From the NCBI RefSeq assembly GCF_005239225.2, contig NC_133284.1, positions 50,748,697 through 50,812,696 on the forward strand: a stretch of 64,000 bases of DNA, given 5' to 3'. The DNA comes from Populus alba (lineage: Eukaryota; Streptophyta; Magnoliopsida; Malpighiales; Salicaceae). A program made the position numbers and the translations under genes. Below, piece by piece: positions 36,526-47,644 of this stretch (its first letter is position 1; every line of letters begins with the position of its first letter). Under the pieces are notes generated by a model. That model did no database searches. It was not told where the DNA came from and saw only the letters and a list, made by a program, of their open reading frames with translations.

Positions 36526-37274
36526 GGAATCGCCAGATGGGATTCCAAGTTGTTTGAGATCGCCAGAAGGGATCTCGTATTTTGATATTCGTCAATGGAG
36601 GTCGCCAGAAGGGACCTCATATTTCATGTTTGAATAAAAGGAATCGCCAGATGGGATTCCAAGTTGATGGAGATCGCCAGAAGGGATCTCGCATTTCACT
36701 ATTTGGAGGTCGCCAATGGGACCTCATATTTCATGTTTGATAAAAAGGAATCGCCAGATGGGATTCCAAGTTGTTTGAGATCGCCAGAAGGGATCTCGTA
36801 TTTCGATGAAGGTCGCCAGAAGGGACCTCATATTTCATAAAAGGAATTGCCAGATGGGATTCCAAGTTGATGGAGATCGCCAGAAGGGATCTCATATTTC
36901 ACTATTTTGGGGGTCGCCAGATGGGACCTTATATTCCATGTTTGTTAAAAGGAATCGCCAGATGGGATTCCAAGATGATTAAAGGAGATCGCCAGAAGGG
37001 ATCTCATGTTTCACTATTTGGAGGTCGCCAGATGGGACCTCGTATTTCATGTTGGTTAAAAAAGGAATCACCAGATGGGATTCCAAGTTGGTTAAAGGAG
37101 ATCGCCAGAAGGGATCTCATATTTCGATATTCATCCAAGGAGGTCGCCAGAAGGGACCTCATATTTCGGCTTTGAATAAAAGGAATCGCCAGATGGGATT
37201 CCAAGTTAAAGGAGATCGCCAGAGGGGATCTCATACTTCGATATTCATCAAGGAAGGTCGCCAGAAGGGACCTC
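36526..37274 (+). repeat. Array of 21 hairpins in a three-type rotation
   Basis: Seven consecutive cycles of three 20-21-nt inverted repeats. Type E has arms GGAATC/GATTCC, type A has GAGATC/GATCTC and type R has GAGGTC/GACCTC; all enclose a 9-nt loop GCCAGA(T/A)GG. Type E starts at 36526, 36640, 36747, 36843, 36951, 37064 and 37182. Type A starts at 36556, 36670, 36777, 36873, 36985, 37098 and 37212. Type R starts at 36598, 36706, 36809, 36910, 37021, 37140 and 37254. Cycle length varies from 96 to 118 bases. The order E-A-R is never broken. AT-rich linkers such as TATTTCAT separate the units. Frames through the array do not stay open across all units. Confidence 0.9.
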
Positions 37275-37328
37275 ATATTGAAACCATTTCTTGGAAAAGC
37301 ATTGGAGTTTACTAAGAATTCTTCCCCC

Positions 37329-37897
37329 TGGGTAGGTCACCCATACAATGAGACCATTATTTTTCTGGGTAGGTCACCCATACAATGAGACCATTATTTT
37401 TCTTGGGTCGGTCACCCATACAATGAGACCATCATTTTTCTAGGGTTCGTCACCCGTACAATGAGACCAGCACTAGGGTTCGTCACCCGTACAATGAGAC
37501 CAGCATTTTTCTTGGGTCGGTCACCCATACAATGAGACCAGCATTTTTTTCTTGGGTTCGTCACCCATACAATGAGACCATCATTTTTCTGGGTAGGTCA
37601 CCCATACAATGAGACCATCATTTTTCTCGGGTTCGTCACCCATACAATGAGACCATCACTTTTCTGGGTAGGTCACCCATACAATGAGACCATCATTTTT
37701 CTTGGGTAGGTCACCCATACAATGAGACCATCGTTTTTCTTGGGTAGGTCACCCATACAATGAGACCCTTCTCCATTTTTTTATATGGGTAGGTCACCCA
37801 TAAGAATGAGGCCATTCTTCCCCCTGGGTAGGTCACCCAAAGAATGAGACCACTCTTTCCCTTTCCACTCGGGCAGGTCACCCATCATAATGAGACC
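37329..37897 (+). repeat. 15-unit tandem array of about 38 bp, foldable
   Basis: Units read GGGTAGGTCACCC, ATACAATGAGACC, ATCATTTTTCT with variants GGGTCGGTC and GGGTTCGTC; spacing is about 33-45. Each unit can pair GGTC with GACC and inner CAT with ATG. Later units diverge (AAGAATGAGGCC, CATAATGAGACC) but keep complementarity or a G-T pair in the outer stem. Confidence 0.9.
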
Positions 37898-37918
37898 ATA
37901 CACACTTTTTTTTGTAAA

Positions 37919-38032
37919 GGAATCGCCAGATGGGGTTCCAGGTTAAAGGAGATCACTAGATGGGATCTCGGATGGATTTCCATATTGATCAAACTAAAGT
38001 AAGAATTCAGAAGATCGCTGGATAAGGATCTC
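37919..38032 (+). repeat. Outlying diverged hairpins of the first array
   Basis: One type E unit at 37919-37939 (arms GGAATC/GGTTCC, one T-G pair), one type A at 37949-37969 (loop ACTAGATGG) and a degraded AGATC/GATCT at 38012-38031. They place remnants of array 1 on the far side of array 2. Confidence 0.75.
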
Positions 38033-38194
38033 GAGATGACTAAATTTGGATCATAGTTTTTGGGATAAAGAGGATTGTTGCAAAAGACAAGGTTTCAGAT
38101 CAATTAAGCTTCGACCAGATCAGTTTCGGGAGTTCCGTTGTGGGTTTATCTTTATAACACTTACTGCGCAAAATTCATGCTCCGTAAGTATTAT

Positions 38195-38208
38195 AAAGAG
38201 GGGGCATC
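38195..38208 (+). other. Polypurine tract
   Basis: AAAGAGGGGGCATC directly precedes the TGTTG that opens the 3' LTR; the purine core is 38195-38204. It would prime plus-strand DNA synthesis. Confidence 0.8.
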
Positions 38209-40655
38209 TGTTGTAACCCATTTTTGGGTCCCCATGAAAAATAAAATAAATAACCAAAAGAGGTTAGAAAAATAACAGGGGGCAGAAGCGCTCGGAAAAC
38301 AGTCAGAAAATTGGTCAAGGAATTTAAAAATACAAGGATTGAATTTTTTGACAGCCTTTTTAGAAGGAAAATTTGAATTTTGAGGAGAAAAGCCCCAAAT
38401 TTGGATGTTATGGACTTAATTGGATTTTTATTTGAATTTATAGAAGATTTGATTGCAAGAAAAATTGATTTTTAAGTCAATTTGGGCTTTAAATTGAAGA
38501 AATTAAAGTTCTGGGGCTAAATTATATTTTTTAGGATTTTATTAAGTCAAATCAGGGGCTTAATTGCATAAATATTGAAGTTTAATGGCCAATTAGGGAC
38601 TTAATTAAGAAAATCCGAAACCAGGGACCAAATTGGAAGAGGCGCGTAAATGGAGGGGCTGCAATTATTCGGTTCAGGGGCCTAATTGAAGAAATTGAAA
38701 GTTTATTAATCAATTGAGGGCTCAATTGCATAAATCAGAGGCCAAGGACTAAAGTGAAAAAGGCGGCCAACAAGAGGGGCGGGGACCGAATTCGGAGGAC
38801 TGATTTGAAGTTTGCCCATTTAAATGAAACGGCGCGTTTTATCCAAAACGACGCCGTTTCATATATGAAAAAAAAAAAAAAAAAGGGAAGACCAGAACGG
38901 TGTCGTTTTGAACGACACTGTTCATCTTCTTCCTTCCCCCGGTTTAGCAGCAACAGAAGACGAAAATTTTGAAAAACTTCCCGCCTCTCTCTCCTCGCCC
39001 CCACCACCACCACCGAAAGCGTCAATGGCCGACCAGCCGTTGCGTGATTGAAGGCGCACTAACCATGGTCTCCCACCCGTTCTGCCCCTATAAATATAGA
39101 AGAAAACCGAAGAGAAAAAAACCCGAGAGAGGACCGGGAGAGAGAAGGAGAGAGAACGACCCGAATAGAGAGAGAAGAGCAGAAACAAACCAAGAAGAAA
39201 GAAACCGAAACCAAAAAAAAAAACCCAAAACCAAACCAAGAACCGACAGCCACTGAGAACGAAAAAAAACGAAGGAGAAGGGAGGAAGAAGAATTTTTCG
39301 CCACTGAAACAGCAGCAACGCCGCCCTAAACCGCCATCCACGAGCCGCTCCACCGCAGCACCGCCAGCAAGCCACCGTCTCCGCCGCGCCAGGTACGCCA
39401 TCCTGACCCCCCTGCATTTTATTGTGAGGCCGGCGTGGTTTGGCCTCCTGCATGCAGAATCGTTTCTGCATGCAGGAGGCATGGGGGGAAATAATTCCCC
39501 CCCCCCCGTTCATTTTTTTTTTGTTGGGCCAGACAGTGTCTGGCCCAATGATATGGGTCTGGGCCGGTCCGGCCCAGACCAAAGTAGGTTGCTGTTGGGC
39601 CGAGTCCGGCCCAACAATTTTTTTGGGGCTGAAATCCGGCCCAGTTAATTGGGCCGGCCCAGCCCATTTAATATATTAATATTATATTATATTATTATAT
39701 TATTATATTATGCATGTGTGTGTATATATGTATATTTTTTTTTCTCAAAAAAAAAAAAATAAAAAAAAAAATAAAAAAAATTTCTGAAAAGTAAAAAAAA
39801 ATATATTGTTTGTTTTTGGTATATATTGATTTGCAATTTTTTTATACTATGGGGATATAATTTCAGTATTTAAAAAAACACCTGTTTTCGTAAAAAAAAA
39901 AAAGAGTTTATAAAAAAAAAAAATGTTTCGTTTTCATGCATACGGCCAATACACTAACATGTTTTGAATGTTCTTTTTATATATAAAAAAAAAATATTGG
40001 AAGTTTTTTTTGAAAATGTGTTTTCGCATGGATTTCTTAAACACAAATCATTTTCTTGCATTTGTGGATTTTACAACCTGTTTGTAAAACTCCAAAGGGT
40101 ATTGGCCAATATTCCAAAAACTATAAAAATCTTATTTTGGGAGGAGAAGTTGTGGTTATTGTTCACCGCTAATGTTTGGATGAAGAAATCCTTAAAAGGA
40201 CGAACATCCAAAATATTATCGGGAGTAATAAATCAACGCACATGTTTGAAAGAAGCTTTGGTTGCGATCGAGAACATTTCAAAAATTAAATTTTTTTTCT
40301 CCACGGTTTATGAGTCGGGAAAAGTAATTGTTTTTTAAGAATTGTGAAATTTTCTTCGTTTTTTTTATTCTCTTTTCCTTGCGATTTACTAGTTGACGGG
40401 TTTAGAAAACACCAACACCATAGACTATAGAGCAAACCAAACACCAAGCAGCTTACCTCAGGTAGGGCGTATTAGGGGTGCTAGTACCTTCCCTTTACGC
40501 AACCAGTCCCTTGCCTTAGAATCTCTGAAAGACCAGTTAGGGTTCCTAGTGACCAAATACTAGGTGGCGACTCCAAAAGAACCAAATCCTTAGAACACAA
40601 CGAAAATCGCCAGCCGATGTCGTGCCTTTATAAAATTTTTTGTGGGGGTGTGACA
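38209..40655 (+). repeat. 3' LTR of the young element
   Basis: Same start and end as the 5' LTR and near-identical throughout. TATA at 39089-39098; the large hairpin at 39443-39459/39464-39480. Differences from the 5' LTR that I could align by eye are single-base length changes, mostly in homopolymers. Confidence 0.95.
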
Positions 40656-40660
40656 ACCGC

Positions 40661-41561
40661 TAAAATATTTTAAAAATTAACGTTAAGAAAATCTAGCCTC
40701 ATTCTATTACCGAAATGTTTGTTTTAAATCACAATAATTTTATAAAAAATACATCAAAATAAATTATAAAGTCCAGTACTTAACAATTTTTTGATTGATA
40801 TATAAAAAGATGCTACTTGTATTTTATAAAATAAATTAAAAATATATATGAACTAATAAATCAAAAGGAGTTGTTATCACTAATTTAATATTAAAGCATA
40901 AAGTTAATCTTTATAATAGAAAGAAAATATAGATAAACATGCAGATATTTTACATTGATTGTTCTTTTTATTTTAATTATGTTTAGAACAAATCAAACTA
41001 ATTTCTTTGAAATATCATGCAACTAAAGTCATATAAAAAATCAATCATTATTTAAAAATAGAGCTAATTTAATAGAAATATTTACCATCAAACTTTTCTC
41101 GTATAATAAAACTCGTTAATACCAAAAAACAATAAGTTTCGTTTCTAAAAAATGCTCTTTCACCAACTTTATCTCTCTTTCATTATTTTCAAGTGACCTT
41201 TTTTTTTTTTAGAAGTTAAGAAACCTCCCAAATCAAGCCCTTACATGGATTAGGTTTCAAAATTAAACTCGCCTTCCGATGCGACCTAGGTAAAATCTAG
41301 TTTGATACTAAGGAAAAAAAATCAAATGAATGACTTTTTGAGTTTTTTTTTATACATTAAAATGATAATATTTCATTTTAATTTAAATTAACTCGGGTTA
41401 AGTCATCAAATCCATAAATTAGATAATGGGCAATAGTAAAGAAAACCATAGTAAAGGTTTGCAACAACAAAAAGTGCCCTCAAATGTTAAAAAAAAATAA
41501 GAAAAAAATCAAACAATATTTCATCAAACAACAAACAAAAATGTTTTATCAATCAAATAAA

Positions 41562-41608
<47 letters not shown>

Positions 41609-42560
41609 AAACACCATGAAGGGGTGTAAAGAAATAAAGCATGCTAAAATAATATGAAAAAAGGTTACAATTATTTTTTAGTTTATTTTTTTATGATATT
41701 ATCAAAAATTAAAAAATAATTTAATTTAAAAAAAAAACTCATTTTTTTTTTGTAAAAAAATGATCTCAAGGTCAATGTAAAAGGTTAACATGATGATTAA
41801 GGGGTATTTAGGAATGTGATTTTGATTATTTTTTACTTGGAAATACATTTAAAATGATATTTTTTTATTTTTAAAAAATTATTTATGATATCAACATATC
41901 ATGATCTAAAAAATATATAAAAAAAAAATTTAAAATAAAAAAATAAACAAACATTTAATTTTTTAAAAAAACATAAAAAAACAAAGGCGTAAATCATTCA
42001 CCGGTCCGAACTACATCAAGTCTGACACTCTCAGGAACAATTAGCTAAATCGTGTGTTTCACGCGAGTAGATCTTTTAAAATATGATAAAGAATCTCACG
42101 TTCGAAGCACGCGCATGTAGTGAGAGTGAAACTTAATTCTCCCACTGGGTCCCCAGTGATAAAGGCATGGTTTTAACTGAAGAAAACAAAATGCATTGAA
42201 TGGCTGCCATTAATGGGACCTCTGCTTCTTCTTCATTCAATTTCACCCTTGGTATGTGTCAATTAAACCCCTATAATTGAAAGTCTTTTACAAAATGATT
42301 TTTAGCAGCAAAATGTTTTAATTTAACTTTTAATTGACTCCAAAACTTTAATTTTCTTCTGATTTTATCTTTTATTTCAATCAATCGATTAATAGTATTA
42401 ACTTTAAATATTATCTCGAGTGTTATCGCTCCTGTCACTAACAGTCACATTAATATTGAATTAATATACATTTACTTAAATACTTCATTGTACAAAATAA
42501 AAAATTAAACATTCAAAATTACTTTATCACATATTCGAACACTTAATTTAATTTGGCTAA
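40661..42560. other. Intergenic; (AT)n microsatellite
   Basis: No supported gene. An uninterrupted AT run lies at about 41565-41604. CGGTCCGAACTACATCAAG and CTCACGTTCGAAGCACGCGC near 42003-42115 are the only GC-balanced part. Confidence 0.5.
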
Positions 42561-42566
42561 AAGTCG

Positions 42567-43575
42567 CACTGATTTACACAATAGCTTTATCTAATGAAAC
42601 TGATTTGGTTTCAATTTTATTACGTTAATTTTACACACTCATTTCCTCGAAATGTCTATCTTTTTTTTATAGTTCATAGATCTCTGTGCTTTTTTTCATA
42701 AAACAAAGAGAGAAATACTTTTTTTTCCCTTCTCAAAACCAATAAAAAGAATTTCATTAGTGAAAGATAGCATACCATCGATGTAACGAATACATTGAAA
42801 CAAAATAGTTTACACTTACGCGTTTAAAGCAGCAATTACCCCAAAAATGCAAATTTATGACATAATTATGATAAAACGCATAATATAAAGATAATGACAA
42901 ACAAATAAAATTAAGAATAATATGCACAAGTGAGAAGATGTCAATTCCCTATCATTTTCACGAGGACAATAATATAATGGTCAATAATGATTACAATAAT
43001 GTTTTAAGAAGTTTGCATGTTATATTAATAACAAAGGTTCTCTCGTGCGCGACTTTTTTTTCATTTTAAAAAATAAAATAATTTGAATGATTACTTAGAT
43101 ATTTCACAAGTATTTTTTAAAAAAACTAAATTTTATTTATTAATTTATTTATTTATTTTAAATCAATATTTTTTAATATGTTTTTTATTATTTTGATGTG
43201 TTTATGTCAAAAATTATTTTTTTTAAAATATATATTATTGTGATGTATTTCCGAAAAAAAAACACTTTGAAAATCAACCAGTATCACACTCCTAAACATA
43301 CATTGAATTCATGGGTTATTGGATTATTGCCTCAATTTAGATTAATTAATTTTATTAAAGAAGCTTTTTTTTTTTTCTTTTAATTTTTTTTTAATTTTAA
43401 GTGGATTAAATCTAGATCAGATCTAGTTGGTTCAACTGAATTTTCAACTTAAAAAAGAAGAAGAAGAAGAAGAAAACATGAAGTAGTTTGCAAATCCTTT
43501 GATATGAGTAGCAATCATCAAGGTGGAAGAAGTACGAAATCTACAACCAGCAACAATCAGAAGATATCAGGGAAC
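42567..43575. repeat. Third copy of the CNL upstream flank, without a CNL
   Basis: TTACACAATAGCTTTATCTA, CATTAGTGAAAGATAGCATACC, TTTAAAGCAGCAATT and AATATGCACAAGTG match 27466-27830 and 58880-59250. AGGTTCTCTCGTGCGCGAC and CAGCAACAATCAGAAGATATC match 29173 and 29607-29628. The block between is deleted relative to those copies and no NBS or LRR sequence is attached. Confidence 0.8.
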
Positions 43576-43599
43576 TAAAATTAACCCTCTAATAATTAA

Positions 43600-44550
43600 A
43601 CATCTTGGGAGTACCCTAGAAATCTTTTGATATTTTAATTGCTCATTTAAACCATATCAATCATTAAGTAGTTCATCTGACGTTAGTGTCTTATGATCTA
43701 GTTTCTATCTACCTTTCTAATTAAATCATGTAAATTTTGAAGAATCTTTTAATTATATTATTAAATCTGGTTTAATAAATTAATTATAAAATCATGCAAT
43801 TTAGTTTTTTTTATCTAACTTTCTAATTAAATCATGTAAAAGTTAGATTAAATTAAATTGATTGATTTTATGGATTAAAATATAATTTTAATAACCGGTA
43901 AAAACATGACTTAATTTTTAATAAAACTTTTTAAATGATAGCTTTTTTAAAAAAATATATATACCATCAAACTACATGGGTGTTATCAATTTTGCACCCA
44001 ATTTATTTTTTATATTAATTTTATTACTAAATTATTTTGATTTTTCAATTAAGGATTTATGTTACAATCACCTAAAAAAATTAAGTATTTTACAAATTAA
44101 TATCATTGGGAGTGTCCCATAAATCCTTTGATATTTAATTGCTAATTTAAAACATATCGTTCATGAAGTAGTTCAGCTAGTTTATTGAACTGTTATTCAT
44201 TGGATAATTGTTTTTAAATGTAAAAAAATATTAAAAGTATGAAGAATCTTTTAATTATATTATTGATTTAATAAGTTAATTTTATAATTTAGTTTGTTTT
44301 TTTTTTTATCTAACTCAAGTTTTAAATTAAATCATGTAAAAGTTAGTTTAAATTAAATTAATTAATTTTATGGATCAAAACACAATCTTAATGATTGGTA
44401 AAAATATGACTTTTTAATAAAACTTTCAAAATGATAGCTTTTAAAAAAATATATGTACACACACACACACCATTAAACTACATGGGTGTTATCAATTTTG
44501 CACCCCAATTTATTTTTTATATTAATTTTATTACTAAACTATTTTAACTT
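43600..44550. repeat. About 500-bp tandem duplication
   Basis: TGGGAGTNYCCYARAAATC begins at 43606 and 44107; ACTACATGGGTGTTATCAATTTTGCACC is at 43971 and 44477 (given here in overlapping parts: ACTACATGGGTGTTATC and CAATTTTGCACC). The second copy carries a short (AC)n run. Confidence 0.8.
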
Positions 44551-44559
44551 TTCATAGAA

Positions 44560-45625
44560 AGTAAACAATAAAAATAGTGTGAGTCTCAACATAGATTAAC
44601 TTGTCAAACTCGCAACCAAGGTCACGAGATTGTGATAACTTTCTAAAAAATAAATAAAAACAAATTATAAATCTTAATTTTCAATAAACTTATTGTTAAA
44701 GGTTGAAATTGAAAAAAAAATCAATCTAAAAATATTATATAATAAAAGACTTGAGTCTTCACGACTTAATTCACAAAACACGTGAGCTGAGTCATAAAAT
44801 CAAGATAACCTCATAAAAAACAAACCAAAATAAATCATGAAGCTTAATTCATAATCAACCCAATATTGAATGATAAAATTGAAAAAATACCAATTATAAA
44901 AAGACAAAAAAAAAATTGAGCTAACTCGTCAATCCCGTAATATGAGTTATTAGACTTAGCTAACCATATATAAAGCAAACTATGATAAATTATTAAGCCT
45001 AGCCTCCAATAAACTAAATGTTGAAATATGAAATTAGGGAAATAATATATACATTTAGAAAACAAAAAACAAAATTAAAAAACATTATTGGAATGAATAG
45101 TGAATCCACCACCTCTTTTAGTTTATAGTGTAAAGAAACTGAACTAACCATATATAAAGCAAACCATAATAAATTATTAAACCCGGTCTCTAATAAACTA
45201 AATGTTGAAATATGAAAATATAAAAAGAAATATAGATTTAGAAAAAAAAAACCAAGTAAAAAAAAAACACTATTGACGATGCATTTTTTAAAAAAATTTA
45301 AGATTTTGATCATTGACTTGAGATAAAAAAAAGAAAAGAAATGAAAAAAAAACCTAAGTCAAACTTGGTAAATCTATTGAATCGATGACTTGAGATATAA
45401 TATCAGGATAACTCTATAGAAAAAAAAAGTGGAAAAAAATATACCAATTTTCAAAAAACTTAATTTAAAAAACAAAATTCTCTCATGTATTGCCTCAATT
45501 TAAATACAAGAGGATGAAATTAAAAAAAATCCTTTTAAAGAAGCAAAATTTAACAAAGATTGAAAGAAAAAACTTTGAGGCAACCCTTGTTATTTTAAAA
45601 AGAAAGATAAATCCTTTAAAAAGAG
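44560..45625. repeat. AT-rich repeat sequence with a 188-bp duplication
   Basis: CTAACCATATATAAAGCAAA and TAATAAACTAAATGTTGAAA occur at 44958-45030 and 45146-45215. Otherwise poly-A-interrupted non-coding sequence with recurring 'AACTTG..AAATC' units; no gene. Confidence 0.6.
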
Positions 45626-45629
45626 AGTA

Positions 45630-47640
45630 AAAAAAGAATGTTATAGGTTGAAATAAGAAAAAAGAAAAGAGATTAAAAAAAGAAGCAAAACACCAAAGAA
45701 GCCCAAGTGAACCCTATAAACTCAGGTTAAAGTCTCAAACCCGCAATCCATTAAATTCTTGACCCAAGCTTAACGTAGGAGCTCAAAACCTAAAAAATTA
45801 AATGTTGGAAGATAAAATCAATCAATTTAATTCAATTTAAAAATAAAATTCCTTCATAAAAACTAAATTCAACAAAGACAAAAAAAACAAAACAAGGCAA
45901 TCTACGTTATTTTTAAAAAGACTAAAAAATACCATATAAAGTGGATTAAGAAATAACAAAATGCTGGAGGATGGAAAAAAAAAGTGAAAAAAAAACAACA
46001 AAATTGGGGTCAATCTCTTAAACCAATAAACCGTTAAATTTTAGACCCGGACTCAACTAAGAAGCTAAAGACCCGACTAATTAAATGTTGGAGGATGACA
46101 TAATAGTAAAAATCAATCTAAAAAAATCTTGCAAGGTCAAAAAAATACAATAATAAAAAAGGATTAGATTTAACAAGAAAAAACTAAAAAATAATGACAT
46201 TGAAAAAAAAAACAATTGTAAAAACCATCTGAAATTGAAAACAATTCTTAATTTAGTAGACTATTCTAAATAAAAAACAATGCGACAAAGAGAATAAGGA
46301 TGAAATTGAAAAAACCACATAATTTCATATAATTTCATAAAGTATTCTAAATTTAACAAATTATAATAAAGAGAATAGGGATGAAATCATAAGTACAATA
46401 AACTTTAGGGACTAATTTGATTTTTTAATCTCAACACGAAAATCGAGAAGGAGAGAGGGGAAAAAAACAAAAGGTCACACGGGTCACACCAACCACTATA
46501 GTGCTACATGCGTCATTGATTCGTGGGGGGTGGGACGTTGAGATTCTTCGGAAGCCTCCCTGGAATCACTATTTTGGCTATTGAATGACGCTACACACAC
46601 CGTTCGGAGGTGGCAAACATTGTTCACATGATTCTGTTTTTTTTTAAAAAAAAAAATTAATTTTTTAATTTACCAAATTATCTTATTATCTCCAATGACA
46701 CCCAATAACTACTAAATGGCCACATCTAATGACAAAAAAGTGTTAGAGTAAAAAATAATTGTTTTAAATTTTCAGGGGCAATAAAGTAACATACTTGTTG
46801 AAAAATCAAGTCAAGGATTAATAAGCCCTTCCCTTGTGCAAGCTTGTTTTTCAAGGGTAATTAAATCATCACATTGTGCAAAGAAAATGCAAGAATATCA
46901 TTTAGCCCTTCCCTTTGAAATAATGACCAATGTGTCCCATGAAAAAACCATTATATCTCTAAATTCAAGGCATGCTACTTTGCTCATTAAAGGGTAAAAT
47001 CAACCTTTAGCCTTTCACTATACGAATCCACACGAATCCACAGTGAAAGGCTACTATCTTTTAGTATATAGTATAATATAGAAGAAAAACTTGTTAATTT
47101 AATTTTTTGATTTAAATTAATAACTTTTGAAACTGTATTTAATTTTAAAAAATATTAAATTAATGTTGTTAATTAATTTTGAAGTGTTTTTTTTAATTGA
47201 AAAAAAATTATTTTAATACATTTTTAATTGAAAAATATTTTTTTAAATCATTTTACACCACATTACCAAACATATAATAATAATAGCTTTTATAGTTGTG
47301 ATTTGAAAAAATAAATTTAACAAAAACACTTTTAGTTGTGATTTTTTTTTTGTTTTTAAATATATTTGGTTAAAAGTATTCTAAGATAACTTTTGCATGT
47401 AAAATAAATAAAAAAAAAAGAATAAAAAATAACCCAGTGACATACGCGCTTACTTTTTATTTCATTTTAATCAAATTTCAGGCTGGCTCTTCTGCTTCCC
47501 CTTCTCTAGTCTATCTACTCTAGAAACTCGTCTCAAGCATTTTATCTTCCAGCAATTATGTACGACGTACAATGCAAAAAATCAGAAGTTAATTAGTAAC
47601 ACATGGCTAACAGTCTTTAAGACTTTGACATCATTTCAAC
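45630..47640. repeat. Repeat D, copy 1
   Basis: Matches 50800-52530 in order and orientation. Shared anchors include GAAGCAAAACACCAAAGAAG, AACCCGCAATCCATTAAATT, AACGTAGGAGCT, ATGTTGGAGGATGACATAAT, CGAGWAGGAGAGAGGGGAAA, AAGCCTCCCTGGAATCAC and CACCGTTCGGAGGTGGCAAA. No coding frame. It has a GC-richer core near 46500-46620. The family is not identified. Confidence 0.85.
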
Positions 47641-47644
47641 AATA

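Larger units (their letters stand above)
29647..40655 (+). mobile_element. Young non-autonomous LTR retrotransposon (Tat/Ogre-like, no pol)
   Basis: An 11,009-bp element flanked by a perfect ACCGC target duplication (29642-29646 and 40656-40660). LTRs run 29647-32100 (2454 bp) and 38209-40655 (2447 bp), starting TGTTGTAACCC and ending GGTGTGACA. A primer-binding site begins three bases after the 5' LTR and a polypurine tract precedes the 3' LTR. Internal sequence has an upstream ORF and a frame-broken gag, but no protease, reverse transcriptase, RNase H or integrase. The space where pol would be is short non-coding sequence followed by hairpin-forming tandem repeats. Long LTRs, an ORF before gag, the gag style and 3' tandem repeats all point to the Gypsy Tat/Ogre group. 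Mobilisation must have used enzymes from another element. Confidence 0.9.

Noticed and set aside
36867..37315. Repeat-encoded open frames across the hairpin array (60-102 codons on both strands)
   Set aside because: Frames break at indels between units and exist on both strands; they follow from the repeat, not from coding constraint.
36526..37897. Palindromic repeats with spacers, superficially CRISPR-like
   Set aside because: Eukaryotic retroelement context, linkers are similar to one another rather than unique, three alternating repeat types, and no cas genes.
37329..37897. H-type pseudoknot per unit (GGGT with ACCC, loop GGTC with GACC)
   Set aside because: Geometry is possible, but the GGGT/ACCC stem does not vary in a way that tests it and TTCGTC variants weaken the second stem; a plain hairpin explains the same bases.
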